A DNA stretch of 57,072 nucleotides. Source: Pseudomonadota bacterium. Its GTDB lineage: Bacteria > Pseudomonadota > Alphaproteobacteria > UBA2136 > JAPKEQ01. A program made the position numbers and the translations under genes. Positions 25,200 through 34,156 of this stretch are shown here, piece by piece (the stretch's first letter is position 1; each line of letters starts with the position of its first letter). The DNA lies in contig JAYZXF010000015.1 in assembly GCA_036141575.1 (NCBI GenBank), positions 1 to 57,072 on the forward strand, read 5' to 3'. The notes beneath the pieces were generated by a model. The model had not been told where the DNA came from, did no database searches, and saw only the letters and a list, made by a program, of their open reading frames with translations.

Positions 25200-28100
25200 A
25201 TGAACGATATCGCAAACCTGTTCGGAAACAAGCAACAAAACCAAAAGCTTTTTGAAGCGCTCCGAATTTCAATCGCATCACCTGAGCAAATCCGTTCTCG
25301 CTCATTTGGTGAAGTGAAGAAACCAGAAACGATTAACTACCGTACATTCAAGCCTGAGCATGGCGGTCTGTTCTGTGCCCGTATCTTCGGTCCAGTAAAA
25401 GACTACGAATGTCTATGTGGTAAATACAAGCGCATGAAGCACCGTGGTATTGTGTGTGAGAAGTGTGGTGTTGAAGTAATCGAATCTAAAGTACGCCGTG
25501 AGCGCATGGGTCACATTGATCTTGCTGCTCCTGTTGCGCACATTTGGTTCCTAAAGCTTCTACCAAGCCGCATGAGTGCCATTCTGGACTTCACGCTTAA
25601 AGATCTTGAAAAGGTTCTTTACTTTGAATCATTCATCGTAACGGACCCTGGTGTAACAACGCTTGAAAAGCACCAAATGCTCACTGATGAAGAGCTTATG
25701 GACGCTCAAGATGAGTTTGGTGAAGATGCCTTTACAGCAGAAATTGGTGCGGAAGCGATCCGTACACTGCTTAAAGAGCTTGACCTGAAGACTCTACAAG
25801 CTGAAATGCAAGCTGAGCTCAGCGATGACCTACCTGATGTACGTCGTCGTAAGCTTGTGAAGCGTCTAAAAGTTGTGAACGCATTTTGTGACTCTGGTAA
25901 CAAGCCTGAGTGGATGGTTATGGATGTTATTCCAGTACTACCACCTGAGCTTCGCCCTCTCGTACCACTTGATGGTGGCCGCTTCGCGACATCTGATCTT
26001 AACGATCTTTACCGTCGTGTAGTTAACCGTAACAACCGTCTAAAACGCCTTCTTGAGCTACGTGCTCCAGAAATCATCATCCGTAACGAGAAGCGTATGC
26101 TTCAAGAATCTGTGGATGCTCTGTTTGATAACGGTCGTCGCGGACGTGTGATTACTGGTGCGAACAAGCGCCCACTTAAGTCTCTTGCAGACATGCTGAA
26201 AGGTAAGCAAGGTCGTTTCCGTCAGAACCTACTTGGTAAGCGTGTAGACTACTCTGGTCGTTCGGTTATTACCGTTGGTCCAGACCTACTGCTACACCAA
26301 TGTGGTCTTCCGAAGAAGATGGCTCTTGAGCTGTTCAAGCCATTCATTTACCAACGTCTGGAAATGAAAGGCCTAGCAACAACGATTAAAGCTGCTAAGC
26401 GCATGGTTGAAGATGGTGAGGTTGAAGTATGGGATGCACTTGAAGAAGTGATTCGTGAGCACCCAGTTATGCTTAACCGTGCACCGACACTTCACCGTCT
26501 TGGTATCCAAGCCTTTGAGCCTAAGCTTATTGAAGGTAAAGCGATTCAGCTTCACCCGCTTGTATGTACAGCATTCAACGCCGACTTCGATGGTGACCAA
26601 ATGGCGGTACACGTACCACTATCACTTGAAGCACAAATTGAAGCGCGCGTACTTATGATGTCGACAAACAACATCCTATCGCCTGCATCTGGTAAGCCGA
26701 TTGTCGTGCCTTCTCAGGATATTATTCTGGGTCTGTACTGGCTATCTCTTGCACGCTTTGGTGAAGTTGGTGAAGGCTCTGTCTTTGCAAACATCGGTGA
26801 AATTGAGCACGCCCTTAACGAAGGTAGCGTAACGCTTCATACACGTATTAAAGGTCGCTTCCGCGGTAAGACATACGACACATCTGTTGGTCGTCTGATT
26901 CTTGCGCAACTGCTACCTGACCATCCAGAACTAGACTTCAACGTACTGAACAAGATTCTTACGAAGAAGGAAGTGGGTGCACTTATGCACACGGTTTACC
27001 TGAAGTGTGGCCAGAAGACGACTTGTATCTTCGCTGACCACCTCATGCAGCTTGGTTTCAAGTTTGCGGCACGTGCAGGTATCTCGTTCGGTAAGGATGA
27101 CATGGTAATCCCTGATACGAAGTACACGCTTGTATCTGAAGCAGAAGCTGAAGTGAAGCGCATGGAACAACAGTACATGGATGGTCTGATTACATCTGGT
27201 GAGAAATACAACAAAGTCATCGATATTTGGCAGCGTACAACTGACCAAGTTAAAGATGTGATGATGGCGGAAATTTCTGACAAACAAGTAGATGTTGACG
27301 GTGAAAAACGCACACAGCCTTCTGTAAACAGCGTTTACATGATGGCAAACTCTGGTGCCCGTGGTTCCGTTACTCAGATGCGTCAGCTCGCTGGTATGCG
27401 TGGTTTGATGGCCAAGCCGAATGGTGAGATTATCGAAACGCCGATTACAGCGAACTTCCGTGAAGGTCTAAACGTCCTTCAGTACTTTAACTCGACTCAC
27501 GGTGCGCGTAAGGGTCTTGCCGATACCGCCCTTAAGACAGCGAACTCTGGTTACCTGACTCGTCGTCTTGTGGATGTATCTCAGGACTGCGTAATCGTTG
27601 AAGATGACTGTGGTACTGAACAAGCAATTAGCGTATCTGCGATTACTGATAGCGGTAACGTGATGGAATCTCTAGAGGACCGTATCCTTGGCCGTACTGT
27701 GGCTGAAGATGTTGTGAACCCTCTAACTGGTGACATCATCGCTGTACGTGACACTCTACTTGACGAAGAGCTTGTAGACGCAATCGAAACTGCTGGTATT
27801 GGTACAGTTCGCGTACGTTCTGTTCTGACTTGTGAAAGTGACGAAGGCGTATGTGCGAAATGTTACGGCCGTGACCTTGCTCGTGGTACTCCTGTGAACA
27901 TCGGTGAGGCTGTTGGTGTCATTGCTGCTCAGTCGATTGGTGAGCCGGGTACACAGCTGACAATGCGTACGTTCCACATTGGTGGTACAGCATCTGCTGG
28001 TACAGCGAAATCTAAGGCTGCTGCTGAATCTGAAGGTACAGTGAAACTTGAGAACGTAGTCACTGTGACGAACTCTGATGGTGCAAGCATCATCATGAGC

Positions 28101-29321
28101 CGTAACGCTGTTGCACGTATCACAGATAAATCTGGCCGTGAGCGTGAGGAGCACAAGCTTCCTTACGGTTCTAAGGTTCACGTGAAAGACGGTGCTGAGC
28201 TTAAGCTTGGCGACACGATTGCGGATTGGGATCCATATACACTTCCAATCATGGTAGAAGCACAAGGTACAATCCAGTTTATGGATCTTGTAGAAGGTGT
28301 CTCTATCAAGGAAGAAATGGATGAAACAACTGGTATGTCATCTAAGACAGTTCTTGACTGGAAGCAAAACCCACGTGGTGCTGACATGAAGCCTGCTATG
28401 GTTCTTCTAGACAAGAAAGGTAAAGTGGCAACTCTACCAAACGGCGCGCAAGCGATCTACTTCCTACCTGTAGACGCGATTCTTGCTGCGGAAGATGGTA
28501 AAGAAGTTTCTGCTGGTGACACGATTGCTCGTATGCCTCGCGAATCTCTTAAGTCTCGCGATATTACCGGGGGTCTACCACGCGTTGCTGAACTCTTTGA
28601 AGCACGTAAACCAAAAGACAGTGCCCTTATCTCTGAAGTTGAAGGTACAGTCTCATTTGGTAAGGACCTGAAAGGTAAGCGTCGTATTATCGTAACTGGT
28701 AAAGCTGCTGATGGCTCTGAAGATGTACGTGAGTACCTTGTACCTAAGGGTATCCACCTAAACGTACGTGATGGTGACTTCATCGAGGCCGGTGAAATGC
28801 TGATTGAAGGTGCGCGTGTACCTCAGGATATTCTCCGTACGCAAGGTGTAGAAGCTCTCGCTGAGTACATGATCGGTGAGATCCAATCGGTTTACCGTTT
28901 GCAAGGTGTAACAATCAACGATAAGCACATCGAGGTGATTATGCGCCAGATGATGCGTAAGGTGATGATTACGCGTGCAGGTTCAACAACATTCGTTCCT
29001 AACGAACTTGCTGATGCGGTTGAAGTCGAAGAAGAGAACGCACGTCTAGTGGCACAAGGTAAGACACCTGCTGAGTACGAACTGTACTTGCAAGGTATTA
29101 CGAAGGCCAGCCTGACAACTCGTTCTTACATCTCTGCGGCATCGTTCCAGGAGACAACGAAGGTTCTAACTGACGCTGCAACAAGCGGACGTGTAGATGA
29201 CCTGAACGGTCTGAAAGAGAACGTAATTGTTGGTCGCCTGATCCCAGCGGGTACAGGTAAGATGCTGAGCACAATGCGTAAAAGCCAACTGGCTACTGAC
29301 GTAACACCTCAGATTGACTAA
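25200..29321 (+). CDS. rpoC: DNA-directed RNA polymerase subunit beta'
   Basis: 1373 residues. ATG preceded by AAGGAT. N-terminal zinc-binding cysteines at 71, 73, 86 and 89 ([19 protein letters not shown]), bridge to the catalytic Mg2+ triad NADFDGDQM, and the second zinc motif later in [35 protein letters not shown] marks the trigger-loop side. The catalytic subunit pairs with RpoB. Last gene of the operon; a strong terminator follows after 13 bases. Confidence 0.99.
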   Translation: MNDIANLFGNKQQNQKLFEALRISIASPEQIRSRSFGEVKKPETINYRTFKPEHGGLFCARIFGPVKDYECLCGKYKRMKHRGIVCEKCGVEVIESKVRRERMGHIDLAAPVAHIWFLKLLPSRMSAILDFTLKDLEKVLYFESFIVTDPGVTTLEKHQMLTDEELMDAQDEFGEDAFTAEIGAEAIRTLLKELDLKTLQAEMQAELSDDLPDVRRRKLVKRLKVVNAFCDSGNKPEWMVMDVIPVLPPELRPLVPLDGGRFATSDLNDLYRRVVNRNNRLKRLLELRAPEIIIRNEKRMLQESVDALFDNGRRGRVITGANKRPLKSLADMLKGKQGRFRQNLLGKRVDYSGRSVITVGPDLLLHQCGLPKKMALELFKPFIYQRLEMKGLATTIKAAKRMVEDGEVEVWDALEEVIREHPVMLNRAPTLHRLGIQAFEPKLIEGKAIQLHPLVCTAFNADFDGDQMAVHVPLSLEAQIEARVLMMSTNNILSPASGKPIVVPSQDIILGLYWLSLARFGEVGEGSVFANIGEIEHALNEGSVTLHTRIKGRFRGKTYDTSVGRLILAQLLPDHPELDFNVLNKILTKKEVGALMHTVYLKCGQKTTCIFADHLMQLGFKFAARAGISFGKDDMVIPDTKYTLVSEAEAEVKRMEQQYMDGLITSGEKYNKVIDIWQRTTDQVKDVMMAEISDKQVDVDGEKRTQPSVNSVYMMANSGARGSVTQMRQLAGMRGLMAKPNGEIIETPITANFREGLNVLQYFNSTHGARKGLADTALKTANSGYLTRRLVDVSQDCVIVEDDCGTEQAISVSAITDSGNVMESLEDRILGRTVAEDVVNPLTGDIIAVRDTLLDEELVDAIETAGIGTVRVRSVLTCESDEGVCAKCYGRDLARGTPVNIGEAVGVIAAQSIGEPGTQLTMRTFHIGGTASAGTAKSKAAAESEGTVKLENVVTVTNSDGASIIMSRNAVARITDKSGREREEHKLPYGSKVHVKDGAELKLGDTIADWDPYTLPIMVEAQGTIQFMDLVEGVSIKEEMDETTGMSSKTVLDWKQNPRGADMKPAMVLLDKKGKVATLPNGAQAIYFLPVDAILAAEDGKEVSAGDTIARMPRESLKSRDITGGLPRVAELFEARKPKDSALISEVEGTVSFGKDLKGKRRIIVTGKAADGSEDVREYLVPKGIHLNVRDGDFIEAGEMLIEGARVPQDILRTQGVEALAEYMIGEIQSVYRLQGVTINDKHIEVIMRQMMRKVMITRAGSTTFVPNELADAVEVEEENARLVAQGKTPAEYELYLQGITKASLTTRSYISAASFQETTKVLTDAATSGRVDDLNGLKENVIVGRLIPAGTGKMLSTMRKSQLATDVTPQID

Positions 29322-29334
29322 GTCTGACTTACAT

Positions 29335-29362
29335 AAAAGCCCCGCAAGAGCGGGGCTTTTTC
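29335..29362 (+). terminator. terminator of the rplK-rpoC operon
   Basis: 11-bp stem AAAAGCCCCGC/GCGGGGCTTTT with loop AAGA (29346-29349) and a T run. Confidence 0.95.
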
Positions 29363-29448
29363 GTTGGTGTTTTTTCTTTGCTCTCGAAGTCACTTTTTTC
29401 ATGCGCTTCGCTACTTCAAAAAGATGAATTCCCGCAAAGTATGATCTT

Positions 29449-29560
29449 GGCAAAAAAATATTAGGCCTTTTGGTTTTGCCAGCAATCCCAAAAGAACTCT
29501 TTTTTGCCGTCGCAGCCCCTTAGGTCTGCGGCTCGGCTATTCGCCTCGCATGACGTTATG
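29449..29560 (+). repeat. family A nested-hairpin element, copy A1
   Basis: Within the 474-base gene-free stretch after rpoC. Outer stem GGCAAAAAA/TTTTTTGCC (29449-29457 with 29500-29508); inner stem CTTTTGG/CCAAAAG (29467-29473 with 29488-29494) capped by a 14-base loop TTTTGCCAGCAATC; then a second hairpin with CGCAG/CTGCG (29511-29515 with 29526-29530) and a GGCTCGGC...TCGC tail. The same layout with different stem sequences occurs at 45.1 kb. Confidence 0.7.
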
Positions 29561-29591
29561 AATCATCTCAAAATGCTCAATACGTAAAATG

Positions 29592-29705
29592 CTTGCCTAG
29601 TAGATTGCGTAGCGAAGCGGAGCCAAAACGCTCAGGCGTTTTGATCGGTTTAAAGCATTTAAAAATAAGACGGAGGATTATTTTTGCAAAGGTGCGCTTT
29701 AAACC
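29592..29705 (-). repeat. family A nested-hairpin element, copy A3 (minus strand)
   Basis: Same order of parts read on the minus strand. Outer stem GGTTTAAAGC/GCTTTAAACC (29705-29696 with 29656-29647), inner stem AAAAATAA/TTATTTTT (29685-29678 with 29668-29661), then a second hairpin CAAAACGC/GCGTTTTG (29643-29636 with 29631-29624). Its tail GCTCCGCTTCGC...TCTACTAGGC matches that of the 45.1 kb copy (GCTTCG...TCTAGTAGGC). Faces copy A1. The stretch 29706-29790 holds further AT-rich inverted repeats but no gene. Confidence 0.65.
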
Positions 29706-29795
29706 AAGACCGTAGCTTGCGGAGAATCTTATTTTGAAAATTTCATATTTTCTAAATGTGAGGCGGAGAGCAAGCAAAGAGAAACAATATAAAAT

Positions 29796-30161
29796 CTAAC
29801 GCTCTAAAACAGCCTCATGCGAAACACTCTTCATCTCATCAATAAATGCTCTCAGAGCATCGTCCCTTGCGTTTCTTTCATCTGGAGGACAGTTGTTATA
29901 ACAGTGAGATTCAAACACATGATATGTCTCCTCAAGAAGCGGGAGCGCGCGTTTTAAGTCTTCTTCGTCAACTAAAGGATAATCAAGCTGTAAAATTTCA
30001 TCAAAAGGCTCTACGGCTCTCTCAGCGGCTTCAACAAGTTCTTCAGCGCGTTCACCGTAAGACTCACTCACATCTGGGCACATCTCAATATGGCCTTTTA
30101 GGCTGTGCAAGTAGCGGCTCATGTTATCAGCCTGCTCTGCTGTGAGTTGAACTATGCTCAT
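29796..30161 (-). CDS. unknown small acidic protein
   Basis: 121 residues, strongly acidic, helical throughout, no signal peptide or membrane segment. AAGGA lies seven bases before the ATG. Two cysteines sit close together in ESHCYNNCPPDERN. Family not recognised. A 9-bp inverted repeat GCATAAGGT/ACCTTATGC (30181-30189 with 30205-30213) lies just upstream of the gene, where a promoter or operator would be. No ordinary terminator follows; the minus-strand family A element does. Confidence 0.7.
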   Translation of the reverse strand: MSIVQLTAEQADNMSRYLHSLKGHIEMCPDVSESYGERAEELVEAAERAVEPFDEILQLDYPLVDEEDLKRALPLLEETYHVFESHCYNNCPPDERNARDDALRAFIDEMKSVSHEAVLER

Positions 30162-30227
30162 AGGCGTCCTTTTGTTTGCTGCATAAGGTATAGGAAAAGT
30201 TTAAACCTTATGCAAGGACGAGAACAG

Positions 30228-30253
30228 AAAAAAGCCCCACAGTTGCAGGGCTT
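30228..30253 (-). terminator. intrinsic terminator
   Basis: Stem AAGCCC/GGGCTT (30232-30237 with 30248-30253) with a T-rich minus-strand tail; five bases past the stop of the 30263-30709 gene. Confidence 0.7.
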
Positions 30254-30262
30254 ATTTTCGAT

Positions 30263-30709
30263 TTAGAAACCAGCAGCGCAGTAAAGTGCTTCAGTTTGGT
30301 GTCTATTCAGCAGCGTATAGCCAGCTTCCCAACTGCTATGCTCTATGAATTTGATAGGGGCGGCAAGGGTGCCATCCATCAGCACATAGTTTACATAATA
30401 GACGGGTTTACCTGCAGCAAGAAAGGCATCAGCCATTTGGTAGATTTGCTGTGAAATACGACGTGCAGGGCGGCGTACACCTTGATTTATCATCCAGCCC
30501 GAAGGGGCTTCTTCAGAGTGGAGGTCATGGTCAAACCCAGCAAAGCAGCATTTGTCACAGGATTTCATCATGTCATCGTAAGAGAGTTCACTCGTAGCAG
30601 GGCTAATGACTTTGACGCCTTCAGCTTCCATAGCAGCTGTGATCGCTCTGTCTTTGTCTGTGCCGTAATCGCAGGCAGGCAGCACGAGCAGAAGTGTTTT
30701 TTGGGGCAT
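30263..30709 (-). CDS. unknown protein with N-terminal PxCDYGT motif, paralogue 1
   Basis: 148 residues, cytosolic. Begins MPQKTLLLVLPACDYGTDKDRAI and continues as a Rossmann-like alpha/beta start. The downstream neighbour at 30832-31350 starts MPQKTIYFAHPMCDYGTERE, so the two are paralogues. The HPMxxYGTE pattern of the second is like nucleoside 2-deoxyribosyltransferase-fold (DUF4406-like) proteins; this copy has lost the His-Pro-Met and may be catalytically altered. A CDKCC cluster follows in the middle. GAGG lies six bases before the ATG. Function unknown. An imperfect inverted repeat ACCTATAAGG/CCTTAGGT is at 30730-30757. Confidence 0.7.
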   Translation of the reverse strand: MPQKTLLLVLPACDYGTDKDRAITAAMEAEGVKVISPATSELSYDDMMKSCDKCCFAGFDHDLHSEEAPSGWMINQGVRRPARRISQQIYQMADAFLAAGKPVYYVNYVLMDGTLAAPIKFIEHSSWEAGYTLLNRHQTEALYCAAGF

Positions 30710-30795
30710 AAGAACCTCAGATAAGCGGGACCTATAAGGTGTATTTATGCCTTAGGTGTAGGGGAGCGGGGGGAATATATCAAGGAGAAAAATAA

Positions 30796-30819
30796 AACAG
30801 CCCCATGGGAGGGGCTGTT
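30796..30819 (-). terminator. intrinsic terminator
   Basis: 9-bp stem AACAGCCCC/GGGGCTGTT (30796-30804 with 30811-30819) with T run on the minus strand. Confidence 0.9.
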
Positions 30820-30831
30820 GCAAGGATCGAT

Positions 30832-31350
30832 TTATTTCTTGTAGGTGCCAGAGGCACGCAATAGGGCGCGGGTTTCATCCACGGTCAGCTTGGTAAAACC
30901 ATTAGCGGTAGCCCAGTCATCAGCCGCGACACCCATGAGAAAGATAGAGTTGGTCGAGTCTTGGACGAAAAAGACAGGTTTACCAGCATCAAAGATGGTA
31001 TCAACCTCTTTCCAAACGCCTGCACCAATGCGGTGGCAGGGGGAGGTTCCAAACTCAAATCCTGTGCTGTCCCGAAATCCGTGGTAGCCATGAGGCACGC
31101 CCTCAGCATTCAAGTCATCGGCAAAGGCAATGAAAGCACATTCATCGCAGGACATGGCCATATTGGTCCAAAACTTCATGCGTTCGCCGGTAAAGGCAGG
31201 GCTTTCCAGCCAGTCATCATAGGCTTGCTGATGATCCGCAGGATTGACGACATGGTAGCCTTCAGCTTCAAGGAATTTGATGATCTTGGCTTCACGTTCT
31301 GTGCCGTAATCGCACATGGGGTGAGCAAAGTAGATGGTTTTCTGGGGCAT
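30832..31350 (-). CDS. nucleoside 2-deoxyribosyltransferase-fold-like protein, paralogue 2
   Basis: 172 residues. MPQKTIYFAHPMCDYGTEREAKIIKFLEAEGYHVVNPADH resembles the first strand-loop-helix of DUF4406/nucleoside deoxyribosyltransferase-like proteins, in which the HPM and YGTE region binds a nucleotide or sugar. MSCDECAFIAFADDLNAEGVPHG follows, with GAGVWKEVDTIFDAGKPVFFV near 110-135, the usual place of the conserved Gly-x-x-x-E segment. Paralogue of 30263-30709. AGGAG six bases before the ATG. Assignment to the fold is tentative and no activity is claimed. Its stop is followed by ATCGAT and a terminator. Confidence 0.65.
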   Translation of the reverse strand: MPQKTIYFAHPMCDYGTEREAKIIKFLEAEGYHVVNPADHQQAYDDWLESPAFTGERMKFWTNMAMSCDECAFIAFADDLNAEGVPHGYHGFRDSTGFEFGTSPCHRIGAGVWKEVDTIFDAGKPVFFVQDSTNSIFLMGVAADDWATANGFTKLTVDETRALLRASGTYKK

Positions 31351-31432
31351 GAGTTGCTCCTATAGAAGGGGAAGGGAAGATGAGGTATGGCAGTGTTATA
31401 TCATGATTGTATTCAATGCGGCAATAAGGAAA

Positions 31433-31457
31433 AACAAACCGCCCTATTTAGGGCGGT
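31433..31457 (-). terminator. intrinsic terminator
   Basis: 8-bp stem ACCGCCCT/AGGGCGGT (31438-31445 with 31450-31457), T-rich on the minus-strand side. Confidence 0.85.
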
Positions 31458-31469
31458 CTGCATCATCGT

Positions 31470-31727
31470 TTATTCGTTGAGTATGCGGCGTGCTAGTAAT
31501 CCGCCAGCAGCAGTTGAAAGCAGACCACAGGTGGCAAAAAGCCAAGGGGAGCTAGATACCAGGACCAAGATGGCAAGGCCAATGGTACTCATAACTGCTG
31601 ACCCTAGGAATATGATACCCATAGCCATATCACCTTCTTGTATGGCATGAACGCCAAAGAAGATGTAAAAGCCGCCAGCAAGCGCAGCAACGCTAAAGAC
31701 AACCAACAGAAAAATCAGCTCAAACAT
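31470..31727 (-). CDS. small membrane protein of unknown function
   Basis: 85 residues made almost entirely of three hydrophobic segments (about 3-25, 34-57 and 60-78), ending ARRILNE with basic residues that suggest a cytosolic C-terminus. The ATG lies eight bases after the stop of the gene upstream (31736-32011), so the two are probably co-translated. Family not recognised. Confidence 0.65.
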   Translation of the reverse strand: MFELIFLLVVFSVAALAGGFYIFFGVHAIQEGDMAMGIIFLGSAVMSTIGLAILVLVSSSPWLFATCGLLSTAAGGLLARRILNE

Positions 31728-31735
31728 GAGCGTCT

Positions 31736-32011
31736 CTACGGCTGCATGGCCATGATGGCGCGCGCCGTCATGTTTGTCATTTCACCAAGGGTGAGGGGGT
31801 GCTTTACTTCAACACACGCTTCAATACCGCCCAAAGGCCATTTATTAATGTCTGCAGCGCATGCAGGGCAATTGTAAGCATGGTTGGCGCGGTTATAGAA
31901 AACAGCGCCCTGTGAAGTGCAGCTGGGGCGGTTACATTCACCGCCAAACACTTGGCCTTTAGGGCCGTTGTGTTGCGGGTAGCGCCGCGGGTGATAAGTC
32001 GGATTTTCCAT
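31736..32011 (-). CDS. unknown Cys-rich small protein, paralogue 1
   Basis: 91 residues, cytosolic. RYPQHNGPKGQVFGGECNRPSC, then YNCPACAADIN, then GGIEACVEVKHPLTL. A paralogue at 32418-32693 has the same blocks and the same length. The four cysteines in C-x4-C and C-x2-C spacing could bind one zinc. AGGAG precedes the ATG. No terminator follows; it continues into the small membrane gene. Family not recognised. Confidence 0.7.
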   Translation of the reverse strand: MENPTYHPRRYPQHNGPKGQVFGGECNRPSCTSQGAVFYNRANHAYNCPACAADINKWPLGGIEACVEVKHPLTLGEMTNMTARAIMAMQP

Positions 32012-32028
32012 AGGAATCTCCTGAAAGG

Positions 32029-32298
32029 TTAGGGGGTGAATTTTTCAGCGCGATAGCATGCGATGAGAAATCCAATGAGGCCACCCACCAAACAAGCAGG
32101 GATGGCAATAGCAGAGTAAGCATTGGTGAGTGCTGTGATAAACACAACAACCGAGGCCACCAAGTACATATAGGCAGGGGTCACGTGGCCCAACCTGAAG
32201 TTTTCAAAGAAGGCAGTAGATGCCAGTATGGCCAGAGTAAAAACAAAAGCAATACCAAGAAGGCCACCTGTGCCAATCTGTAGAATGAGATCTTGCAT
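32029..32298 (-). CDS. small membrane protein of unknown function
   Basis: 89 residues from the ATG at 32298, six bases after GGAG; an ATG at 32304 abuts that site and a longer frame starts inside the promoter. Three hydrophobic segments (about 8-27, 40-60 and 63-80). It resembles 31470-31727 in size and hydrophobic layout but not clearly in sequence. It lies between the two Cys-rich paralogues and is followed without a terminator by 31736-32011. Confidence 0.65.
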   Translation of the reverse strand: MQDLILQIGTGGLLGIAFVFTLAILASTAFFENFRLGHVTPAYMYLVASVVVFITALTNAYSAIAIPACLVGGLIGFLIACYRAEKFTP

Positions 32299-32344
32299 AG
32301 TCATCTCCAAGAAAAAGTAAGAGGAAAGATGAATGATTTCATAT

Positions 32345-32373
32345 TTATAGCACCTTGGTATACATAGCATCAA
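32345..32373 (-). promoter_or_regulatory. promoter of the 32029-32298 gene
   Basis: Minus strand: TTGATG (32373-32368), 17 bases, CTATAA (32350-32345). The spacer holds TGTATACCA (32364-32356), a motif shared with other small-gene promoters here. Confidence 0.6.
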
Positions 32374-32380
32374 GCATAAA

Positions 32381-32403
32381 AAACAAACCGCCCCAAAGGG
32401 CGG
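32381..32403 (-). terminator. intrinsic terminator
   Basis: 6-bp stem CCGCCC/GGGCGG (32388-32393 with 32398-32403) and a T run on the minus strand. Confidence 0.85.
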
Positions 32404-32417
32404 CTTGCTGAGATCGA

Positions 32418-32693
32418 TTAGACGCGCATGGCTTTCCTGACATCGGCTGCCATGACCTCCATTTCTTCAAGGGTGAGTTGATGATCAACTTCGACACAAG
32501 GAGCAACACCACCCATGGGCATTGCATTGGCGCCACGAGCGTGCTGTTCACACTCGTAGCCCCTTGTGCCATTGTTGAACCATGTGGCGCCATGTTCCGT
32601 GCAGCGGGTGCGGTTGCATTCGCCGCCAAACACTTGGCCCTTGTCGCCTTCATGCTTGGGATAGCGATTCGGGTGACGTTCAGTAGTTGCCAT
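32418..32693 (-). CDS. unknown Cys-rich small protein, paralogue 2
   Basis: 91 residues from the ATG at 32693, with GGAGG six bases upstream; an ATG seven codons earlier has no ribosome site. RYPKHEGDKGQVFGGECNRTRC, GYECEQHARG and GGVAPCVEVDHQLTL line up block by block with 31736-32011, including equal length. Here the second pair is Cys-x3-His rather than Cys-x2-Cys, so a zinc site, if any, would differ. Stop followed by TAATCGAT and a terminator. Confidence 0.7.
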   Translation of the reverse strand: MATTERHPNRYPKHEGDKGQVFGGECNRTRCTEHGATWFNNGTRGYECEQHARGANAMPMGGVAPCVEVDHQLTLEEMEVMAADVRKAMRV

Positions 32694-32781
32694 GGGAAAC
32701 CTCCATTGTGGCATAGGAAAAGAAGAAGTTAATGATGATGAAGATATGGGAATAGAGCAGACTTAATACAAGCCTTCTATG

Positions 32782-32808
32782 AAAAAACAGCCCCGAGTGG
32801 GGCTGTTT
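32782..32808 (-). terminator. intrinsic terminator
   Basis: 9-bp stem AACAGCCCC/GGGGCTGTT (32786-32794 with 32799-32807), T run on the minus strand. Confidence 0.9.
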
Positions 32809-32817
32809 TAAATCGAT

Positions 32818-34005
32818 TTAGAAGTCTGAAGGTATGGAAATTTTATCCACGTCCAGCTCCTTGGGTAGGCTTGTGATGTTGTCACAGCCTGTATCGGTTA
32901 CCACCAGAATGTCCTCAATGCGAACACCGCCAGTGATACCGTTATGGCCTTTGTAGTAGAGGCCAGGCTCGTTAGTCACAACATTCCCTGTCACAAGCGT
33001 ACCTTCACGCGAGCCAATGCCCGGGCTTTCATGCAGGCCAAGGCCAAGGCTGTGGCCAACACCATGGAACATGCCATGCGGCACAGTTGCATCTGTTGGG
33101 TAACCAGCTTTTTCGTACATGGCAATCACACCGTCAAAAATGGCTTTGCTGTCGGCGCCGTTTTTCACCTGCGTTTCCACCCAGTTGTGCGCGTCTAGAA
33201 CCATGTTGAACATGTCTTGCTGCCAAGGCTGAATAGGGCCTTTGATCACTGTACGTGTCAGGTCACCCCAGTAGCCGTCTGGCATACGTGGGAAACAGTC
33301 CATCACGATCAGCTCACCAGCTTTCAGCGGGCCATGGCCACGCTCGTGCGGGTCAGAACCTTGCAAACCACATGCGATAATCGGACCATCAGATTCCATG
33401 GTACCGTAACCTGCCTTGTAGATTTCAAGGCTCATTTCAGCGCGCAGAATTTCAGCCGTCAGAACCTCGCCGTTCCACATGAGTGTGTTATCATTGGCGA
33501 TGGTACTGTCTTGCAGAATTTTGAAAGCACGGTAAAAGCCGCGTTCGTTGATGGCTTGTGCGTCTGCAATCTTTTTGATTTCATCCGCATCTTTGCGCTC
33601 ACGGCAAGGGAACATCGGTGAGGCGTACGTCACTTTAAAGCCTGCATCACGTAGAGCATCTACGTAATCGCCGGCCATGCCGTCGTCACTGCGGTCGCCA
33701 TTTTTAGCCACAACCACTTCTGTTGCGCCAATGTGGTTGAGATACCAAATGGCAATGTCAATGTTACCTGTAATACCAGCGCGTTCTTCTTCAGATGCGT
33801 TATCTTTCAGAAGAACCGAGTAGTTGATCACTTTCGTACGGCTGTTGACATGGCTTGTCATGCTGCCGAAGTCTAGCGCAGATGTGAGAAGGACACCCCC
33901 CGCGTTTTCATCACCCACCCAAACCGCAGGGTCGTGGTGAGGTGTGCCAGTGGCGTATTGAATGTTGTCACGGGCTTCAATAAGAAGGTGAACCGTCTTT
34001 GTCAT
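32818..34005 (-). CDS. M24-family aminopeptidase (Xaa-Pro peptidase type)
   Basis: 395 residues. N-terminal creatinase-like domain to about 160, then the 'pita-bread' catalytic domain. The five metal ligands are visible: two Asp in MDCFPRMPDGYWGDLTRT, His in GVGHSLGLGLHE, Glu in TNEPGLYY and Glu in VRIEDILVV. These bind two Mn2+ or Co2+ ions in enzymes that cut Xaa-Pro or N-terminal residues. Cytosolic. The exact specificity (prolidase, PepP or YpdF type) cannot be fixed. Between a family B hairpin upstream and a terminator downstream, so monocistronic; the stop overlaps ATCGATTTA. Confidence 0.9.
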   Translation of the reverse strand: MTKTVHLLIEARDNIQYATGTPHHDPAVWVGDENAGGVLLTSALDFGSMTSHVNSRTKVINYSVLLKDNASEEERAGITGNIDIAIWYLNHIGATEVVVAKNGDRSDDGMAGDYVDALRDAGFKVTYASPMFPCRERKDADEIKKIADAQAINERGFYRAFKILQDSTIANDNTLMWNGEVLTAEILRAEMSLEIYKAGYGTMESDGPIIACGLQGSDPHERGHGPLKAGELIVMDCFPRMPDGYWGDLTRTVIKGPIQPWQQDMFNMVLDAHNWVETQVKNGADSKAIFDGVIAMYEKAGYPTDATVPHGMFHGVGHSLGLGLHESPGIGSREGTLVTGNVVTNEPGLYYKGHNGITGGVRIEDILVVTDTGCDNITSLPKELDVDKISIPSDF

Positions 34006-34043
34006 GTGTGTATCTCCTTAGGAGTTCATCCCTAAATGGTTTC

Positions 34044-34125
34044 TTTGGATCAAAAAACTTATTTTTTGTCGTTCATGTGCATGTGTGCACACATCACTTC
34101 GCAAAATAAATTTTTCAATTCCAAA
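34044..34125. repeat. family B nested-hairpin element, copy B2
   Basis: Upstream of the M24 gene. Outer stem TTTGGA/TCCAAA (34044-34049 with 34120-34125) and a long AT-rich stem between 34052-34068 and 34102-34115. Centre is a perfect 12-base palindrome TGTGTGCACACA (34082-34093) inside a core CGTTCATGTGCATGTG...CACACATCAC that matches the other B copies. Confidence 0.6.
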
Positions 34126-34156
34126 TCGTAAACTGAATTCCATTTATAAATGAACT

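Noticed and set aside
23073-28783. Several long antisense frames in rpoB and rpoC
   Set aside because: Typical shadows of strongly biased, highly expressed genes; no ribosome sites.
29335-29362. Treating the rpoC hairpin as part of family A
   Set aside because: It is an ordinary GC-rich terminator with a T run and lacks the nested plan.
29796-32693. The small-gene cluster as a prophage or defence island
   Set aside because: No integrase, phage structural, nuclease or toxin-antitoxin signature could be recognised; genes have independent promoters and terminators.
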